Shown here: piece after piece, positions 59,973 to 64,000 of the stretch
Layout: the number at the start of each line of letters is the position of its first letter
How positions within the stretch are numbered: the stretch's first letter is position 1
From: Chryseobacterium soldanellicola
GTDB lineage: Bacteria > Bacteroidota > Bacteroidia > Flavobacteriales > Weeksellaceae
DNA: 64,000 nt
NCBI RefSeq assembly: GCF_900100115.1
Contig: NZ_FNKL01000002.1
Location: forward strand, 558,001-622,000
Reading direction: 5' to 3'
Made by a program: the position numbers and the translations under genes
Notes under the pieces: model-generated
The model's database searches: none
What the model saw: only the letters and a program-made list of their open reading frames with translations
What the model was told of the DNA's origin: nothing

Positions 59973-61448
59973 TCATTCTACTAAAATTTTTCCTTTTTGC
60001 GGCGTGGTATGTACATATTCCGATTCTTTGCCTTTTATAAGCTTAATTCCTTTGCTGTCTGCTACATATTTATCGTAAATAACTTCCTTTAAAAGCTCTC
60101 CTTTGTGGTTGGTTAGCCCGAATTTTTTGCCTTTTTGAATAATAATTTCATTCTCTCCTAAAAATGTCACGATATCATCATACATAAACGGAATAATCTC
60201 ATTTCCTTCTTCATCAAGCATCCCGTAAAGACCTTCCTGATTTTTACAAATAATGGCCGGATAAAACTGAAACGGCTTTATCGACGCTATATTTTTAAGT
60301 TCAACATAAGATTTTTCTTTGGGCGAAAATTTATAGAAAGCAGCACCTTTTTTAACAATTAAATTATCAAAAAACACCTTTTCCACTTCGTAGCCTTCAT
60401 CCAAAACGCTTTTTAAGTCCTTATCTAAAAGCTTTTCTTCGCCTGCTTTGCTTACATACAGATAATTTTCATCTTTAATTTTAAAAGCTTCCACGACATC
60501 ATATTCTTTAGGAAAAACGATTTCGCCATTGGTTTTAATGACCGCTATTTTTGGATTTTTATCATCTTTCAATGTTTTAAACAAGCCGTTAAATAAATGG
60601 TTTACATAATGAAAATCAGTTGGATAAACCTTTCTTTCCGCTTTAGAGAAAATGCTGGCTTTGTTGTCATTTATCAGATAAATATATTCTCTTCCTACAA
60701 AAGCCTGATCGTAGATTTCATCGGCGAGAACGATTTCTTTTTCGTCTATAATTCCGTATTTATTGGTCGTGATATTTTTGGTAACTAAAAAAGGAAATCC
60801 ATTAATATCATCAACATTATGGTCTGAAATTGAGCTTAATGTTTTCCCGTTATTATCAAGAACTTCTCCTTTTTTTTCATCAATGGTAAGATAAACCCTT
60901 CCTTTATAAAAACGGAGATCTTCCGCAAAAACTCTGTCTGACACTTGCTTTCCATTAAAATCATAGATCAGCCAGCCCGCTTCTTTTTTCACAAAAAAAC
61001 GATTTTCACTGGCAAAAACGATTTTATCTGCAGAAGGAATTATTTGTTTACCATTGTAATCATAAACGCTTTCATTTCCGTCTTTTGAATAAATCAGACG
61101 GTCTTTATTTTCCCAGGTCCTGTACTTAAAATGATCCAACGGAATCAATTGATTTCCTTTTTCATCAATCAATGCAATTTTTCCTTTTGAATTGCCGTCT
61201 TTTATTTTTAAAATAAACCTATTCCACGATAAACGTGAAATTTCATTTTTATAAGAATCAATTAAAGTGATATTTCCTAATGAATCGATGATGGCGGAAT
61301 TTCCTGTTTTGGAGTCGTTGATAATGCCAAAACCTTTTGAATAGGAAGTGACGTTTTTACCAAGTTTTTTAGATAAAAGTATTTGTTTGTACTGGTCGGT
61401 CTGTGCAACACACAGCGACGAAAGCAGTATAAAAACTAGATTTTTCAA
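59973..61448 (-). CDS. WG repeat-containing secreted protein
   Basis: A 491-residue protein. The signal peptide is short (MKNLVFILLSSLCVAQ). The rest is a chain of WG-type beta repeats, for example KGKIALIDEKGNQLIPLDHFKYRTW (about 84-108), NKYGIIDEKEIVLADEIYD (about 219-237), PKIAVIKTNGEIVFPKEYDVV (about 299-319) and GLYGMLDEEGNEIIPFMYDDIVTF (about 413-436), each about 45 residues apart. Such proteins form propeller-like or extended surfaces; function unknown. It ends 175 bases upstream of fabG and starts three bases after the rsmI stop, so it follows rsmI in an operon. Confidence 0.8.
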   Translation of the reverse strand: MKNLVFILLSSLCVAQTDQYKQILLSKKLGKNVTSYSKGFGIINDSKTGNSAIIDSLGNITLIDSYKNEISRLSWNRFILKIKDGNSKGKIALIDEKGNQLIPLDHFKYRTWENKDRLIYSKDGNESVYDYNGKQIIPSADKIVFASENRFFVKKEAGWLIYDFNGKQVSDRVFAEDLRFYKGRVYLTIDEKKGEVLDNNGKTLSSISDHNVDDINGFPFLVTKNITTNKYGIIDEKEIVLADEIYDQAFVGREYIYLINDNKASIFSKAERKVYPTDFHYVNHLFNGLFKTLKDDKNPKIAVIKTNGEIVFPKEYDVVEAFKIKDENYLYVSKAGEEKLLDKDLKSVLDEGYEVEKVFFDNLIVKKGAAFYKFSPKEKSYVELKNIASIKPFQFYPAIICKNQEGLYGMLDEEGNEIIPFMYDDIVTFLGENEIIIQKGKKFGLTNHKGELLKEVIYDKYVADSKGIKLIKGKESEYVHTTPQKGKILVE

Positions 61449-61451
61449 TTT

Positions 61452-62129
61452 TTATTTTACAGCATTATTGACAATCAGAACGATTTCTCCTTTTAAAGTT
61501 TTGCTTTTAGAGAATTCAATTAACTCATTGATTGTCCCTCGTTTAGTTTCTTCGAATTTTTTCGAAATTTCGCGGCTCAGACTCGCTTTTGTGTCTTCCC
61601 CGAAAAATTCTTTGATCTGTTCCAGCGTTGTATTAATTTTATGAGGGCTTTCGTATAAAACGATGGTCTTTTTTTCTTCCGCCAATTGTTTCAGCTTGGT
61701 TTGTCTTCCTTTTTTCTGAGGAAGAAATCCCGCAAACAAAAACTCGTTATTCGGTAGCCCCGAAACCACCAAAGCAGGCACAAAAGCCGTTGCCCCGGGC
61801 AGGCATATCATTTCAATATGATGATCTGCGGCCGCTTTTGACAGCAAATATCCGGGATCAGAAATTCCGGGAGTTCCCGCATCGGTAATGATAGCGATAT
61901 TCTGACCGCTTTTAAGGTCTGCAATGACTTTTTCTGTTGCCTGATGCTCATTATGTAAATGATACGATTTCAAAGGTTTAGAAATCTCAAAATGCTTTAA
62001 AAGTACTCCTGAAGTCCGTGTATCTTCACACAAAATATAATCTGCCTCTTTCAGCATTTTTACCGCCCTGAAAGTCATGTCTTCTAGGTTCCCGATCGGT
62101 GTGGGAACGAAATATAAAATACCGCTCAA
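61452..62129 (-). CDS. rsmI: 16S rRNA (cytidine1402-2'-O)-methyltransferase RsmI
   Basis: A 225-residue enzyme of the tetrapyrrole-methylase fold that methylates 16S rRNA C1402. YFVPTPIGNLEDMTFRAVKMLKEADYILCEDTRTSGVLLKHF (6-47) is the family's opening, and ITDAGTPGISDPGYLL (about 80-95) and CLPGATAFVPALVVSGLPNNEFLFAGFLPQKKGRQ (about 108-142) complete the active site. The C-terminal part is slightly shorter than in E. coli. It is followed by the WG-repeat protein and preceded by the acidic repeat protein after eight bases. Confidence 0.93.
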   Translation of the reverse strand: MSGILYFVPTPIGNLEDMTFRAVKMLKEADYILCEDTRTSGVLLKHFEISKPLKSYHLHNEHQATEKVIADLKSGQNIAIITDAGTPGISDPGYLLSKAAADHHIEMICLPGATAFVPALVVSGLPNNEFLFAGFLPQKKGRQTKLKQLAEEKKTIVLYESPHKINTTLEQIKEFFGEDTKASLSREISKKFEETKRGTINELIEFSKSKTLKGEIVLIVNNAVK

Positions 62130-62137
62130 AATTTAAT

Positions 62138-63676
62138 TTATAAGAATTTATTTTCTACCAATATCCAGAGTCTTTGGGCGTATTCGTCCACTTTATTCCA
62201 TTTTCTTTCGTAATAAAGGTCGCTCAGATATTCTTTTGCCTGTTCAAGGCTTTTGAAGCTGTTTAGAACTCCAACCGTTTCATTTAATTCAGACTGGCTT
62301 CCTCCGAAAAGAACTTTTGAGAAGGCAATTCTGTCATTAAGGTCTAATTTAAAATCAGGTTTTGGCTTTTCGGCTTCCATAAAATCGGTTGCCATATTGC
62401 TTTTTAAAATGCTTCCGGTTTCTTCTTTTACCGCTTTTTCTTTCTTTTCTTCTGGAAAATCTCTTTCCAGTGGGTCATCATCAAATAAAGTCTGAATGCT
62501 TTTTAATCCTTTAATATTGGACAGCTTTATTTTTTTCTCCTGATGATATGCCTCTAAATTTTCAAAGCTTTCATCAGAAGGATGGATTTCTTTTTCGATC
62601 TGAGGCTTGTCGATTTCAACGATTTTTCTTCTGTCATTTTCTGTTGAAGCGGCAATTTCCTCATTTTTTTCCTCAACCTGGGCTTCATGTTTTATTTCGC
62701 TCAGAATATTTTCAACATTTGAAGTGTCTGTGGCCATTTCTCCCTGACTGATGGCACTATTTGAAGCGATGAACTGATCTTCGTTTTCTTCAATCAGCAT
62801 TTCTTCATCAAAATTTTCCGAATCAAAAATACTTGGGATCTTTTCTGAATTTTCAAAGTTTTGAGATACGGATTCTTTATTTTTTTCTTCAGGTTCAAAA
62901 TTATCCTGAATTTTTTCCTCTTCCTCAAATTCTTTCAGATTATTTCCCTGATCGTCGGAAATTTCGTTTTCGAATTCATCAATTTCATTAAGCTGATTAT
63001 TAAAAATCGCTTCTTCTTCCGTTGTTTTAAGAGTAAACATTTCTTCATTAATATCTTCATCATGATCCGGTTCTGCATTGGCCAAAATTCTTTCTTCATC
63101 CACAAAACTTAATGCACTTTCATGATATTCAGACAGTTCGCTTTCATCAATTTCATTTAACTGATTTTTAAATACCTGCTCTTCTTCCGTTATATCATTT
63201 CGGGAAACCAATTCCTCAACATTTTCAGCAACATCTGCTTCAGGATTTTCTTCAGCAAAATTCACGATAGCTTCGTGAAATTCATTTTCAACGATTTCAT
63301 TTAATTGGTTGTTGAAAATAGCTTCTTCCTCAGTGACTTCACTATTGTAGTATTTGTCTTCTTTTTCGTCAATTTCATTGAGCTCATTATTAAAAATCGC
63401 TTCTTCTTCCGTGACTTCATTGTTTGAATCATCTTCAAATTGATTGACGGTTGAAGAAAAATTTTGCTGATTTTCTGAAAATGGCGAAGAATTTTCATTG
63501 CCGAAATACTGAATATTTTTTTCCAGCAAACGCAGGAACGAAATTCTGTTAGCAAGCTCGTCCACAAGATCTTGCCGGGAAAGTAGCTCTTCTACATTGG
63601 TTAATTTGTCCAGAATACCAATAATATTCTTGGATTCAAAAAAAATCTTTTCCTTTAAATCTTGGATGTTGTGCAT
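62138..63676 (-). CDS. Acidic repeat protein, 512 residues
   Basis: Not recognised. The N-terminal 60 residues are helical (LKEKIFFESKNIIGILDKLTNVEELLSRQDLVDELANRISFLRLL). Residues 88-234 carry four copies of a 17-residue motif of type xTEEEAIFNNQLNEIDE, at 88-104, 114-130, 162-178 and 218-234, separated by acidic spacers. Residues 240-400 are also acidic, and the C-terminal 80 residues (LNDRIAFSKVLFGGSQSELNETVGVLNSFKSLEQAKEYLSDLYYERKWNKVDEYAQRL) are helical and look conserved. There is no signal peptide. It is divergent from tdk and co-oriented with rsmI. Function unknown; the motif repeats suggest a scaffold or binding protein. Confidence 0.7.
   Translation of the reverse strand: MHNIQDLKEKIFFESKNIIGILDKLTNVEELLSRQDLVDELANRISFLRLLEKNIQYFGNENSSPFSENQQNFSSTVNQFEDDSNNEVTEEEAIFNNELNEIDEKEDKYYNSEVTEEEAIFNNQLNEIVENEFHEAIVNFAEENPEADVAENVEELVSRNDITEEEQVFKNQLNEIDESELSEYHESALSFVDEERILANAEPDHDEDINEEMFTLKTTEEEAIFNNQLNEIDEFENEISDDQGNNLKEFEEEEKIQDNFEPEEKNKESVSQNFENSEKIPSIFDSENFDEEMLIEENEDQFIASNSAISQGEMATDTSNVENILSEIKHEAQVEEKNEEIAASTENDRRKIVEIDKPQIEKEIHPSDESFENLEAYHQEKKIKLSNIKGLKSIQTLFDDDPLERDFPEEKKEKAVKEETGSILKSNMATDFMEAEKPKPDFKLDLNDRIAFSKVLFGGSQSELNETVGVLNSFKSLEQAKEYLSDLYYERKWNKVDEYAQRLWILVENKFL
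62975..63415 (-). repeat. Coding repeat: four 17-residue TEEEAIFNNQLNEIDE units
   Basis: Four copies of a 51-base unit inside the acidic protein gene encode nearly identical peptides; the DNA of the copies is also very similar (TCATTATTAAAAATCGCTTC in at least two). Spacers of 9 to 40 residues between copies are not conserved. Confidence 0.75.
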
Positions 63677-63699
63677 ATAAGAATCTTGTTAAAATTGCT

Positions 63700-63707
63700 T
63701 ACTTTTG
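63700..63707 (+). promoter_or_regulatory. Putative -7 element of tdk
   Basis: TACTTTTG matches TAnnTTTG and lies 29 bases before the tdk ATG at 63737. Confidence 0.5.
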
Positions 63708-63736
63708 ATCTTAAAAATATACGGCTAATTTAACAA

Positions 63737-64000
63737 ATGTTTTTAGAAAATACAATTAATCACTCCAAACAAAGCGGTTGGATGGAAGTTATTTGTGGCT
63801 CAATGTTTTCCGGAAAAACCGAAGAGTTGATCAGAAGGCTGAGAAGAGCAGAAATGGCGGGGCAAAACGTGGAGATTTTTAAACCAAAATTAGATACAAG
63901 ATATTCTGATGAAGACGTCGTATCTCATAATCAGAATAAAATTCGCAGCACCTCAGTGGAAAATCCCAATGAGATTCTGTTGCTGGCCTCCAATTGTGAA
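63737..64000 (+). CDS. tdk: Thymidine kinase, 3' end outside window (partial)
   Basis: The first 88 codons of a thymidine kinase. [27 protein letters not shown] (16-42) contains the P-loop [11 protein letters not shown] of the cellular type II family, followed by [25 protein letters not shown]. It phosphorylates thymidine with ATP in salvage. The product should be about 190-200 residues; the right edge of the window cuts it before the zinc-binding and lasso regions. Confidence 0.9.
   Translation, partial: MFLENTINHSKQSGWMEVICGSMFSGKTEELIRRLRRAEMAGQNVEIFKPKLDTRYSDEDVVSHNQNKIRSTSVENPNEILLLASNCE

Noticed and set aside
63301..63567. 88-residue minus-strand frame inside the acidic repeat protein gene
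   Set aside because: A frame shadow of the repetitive acidic coding DNA.
1..64000. CRISPR arrays, insertion sequences, prophage genes or rRNA
   Set aside because: No array of regular repeats, transposase, integrase, phage structural gene or rRNA sequence was seen in any frame.

Overview
The window looks like a chromosomal segment of a flavobacterium, most likely Chryseobacterium or a close relative (family Weeksellaceae). The DNA is AT-rich. Many genes are preceded by the Bacteroidota promoter form (-7 TAnnTTTG, sometimes with -33 TTTG). Several protein types are typical of the group: ClpC, a TonB-dependent receptor with an N-terminal carboxypeptidase-like domain, 2TM proteins, PAAR-like DUF4280, and AccD and Nth forms without their metal-binding cysteines. 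Species-level assignment is an inference. There are about 60 protein genes, two tandem tRNA-Val genes, and no rRNA, CRISPR array, insertion sequence or prophage.

Layout. 1-8 kb: a clipped lipoprotein, a JmjC-like cupin, bestrophin, a YwqK-type repeat protein, a SPOUT RNA methyltransferase, a CBS-ACT protein, NAD kinase, class II aldolase and AccD. 8-18 kb: a DUF6973-like protein, a fused SpmA/SpmB nucleoside-recognition transporter, a mobile-looking four-helix-bundle gene, the ExbB-ExbD-TonB operon, a DUF885 peptidase, a frameshifted secreted protein, a DinB protein, and divergent nth/bcp. 18-24 kb: a tightly packed minus-strand operon (TolC, SprT-like, mannose-1-phosphate guanylyltransferase, secreted protein, GNAT), then folC.

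24-30.5 kb: two tRNA-Val copies followed directly by six plus-strand genes of mostly unknown function around a DUF4280 PAAR-like protein. A 900-residue protein with one membrane-like segment follows it, then a lipoprotein and two small proteins. This is the best candidate for an undescribed secretion-effector module. 30.5-34 kb: three glycosyltransferases with SufE and a YgjV-like membrane protein. 34-41 kb: ClpC, an outer-membrane barrel, MnmA, a Gly/Cys-tailed protein and an unknown protein.

41-45 kb: a LytTR two-component locus in which 2TM-domain proteins occur three times alone and once fused to the sensor kinase. 45-53 kb: a TPR-like secreted protein, TonB receptor, AraC regulator, CuZn-SOD lipoprotein, Prc-type protease and SurE. 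53.3-55.8 kb: a three-gene operon of a Tes/MJ0619-like radical SAM enzyme, a small two-TM protein and an Lgt paralogue with altered signature residues, possibly for membrane-lipid modification. 56-64 kb: GMP reductase, DUF1835, a multi-TM protein, FabG, a WG-repeat protein, RsmI, an acidic repeat protein and the start of thymidine kinase.

Intergenic spaces carry several dispersed repeat families: AGATTCTTC/TCAGAATGAC inverted pairs, ACCACAGATT..ACACAGAT elements, an AATTCAAAATTC array, and a degenerate ~200-bp palindromic element after surE. All functional statements are from reading the sequence; no database search was run.
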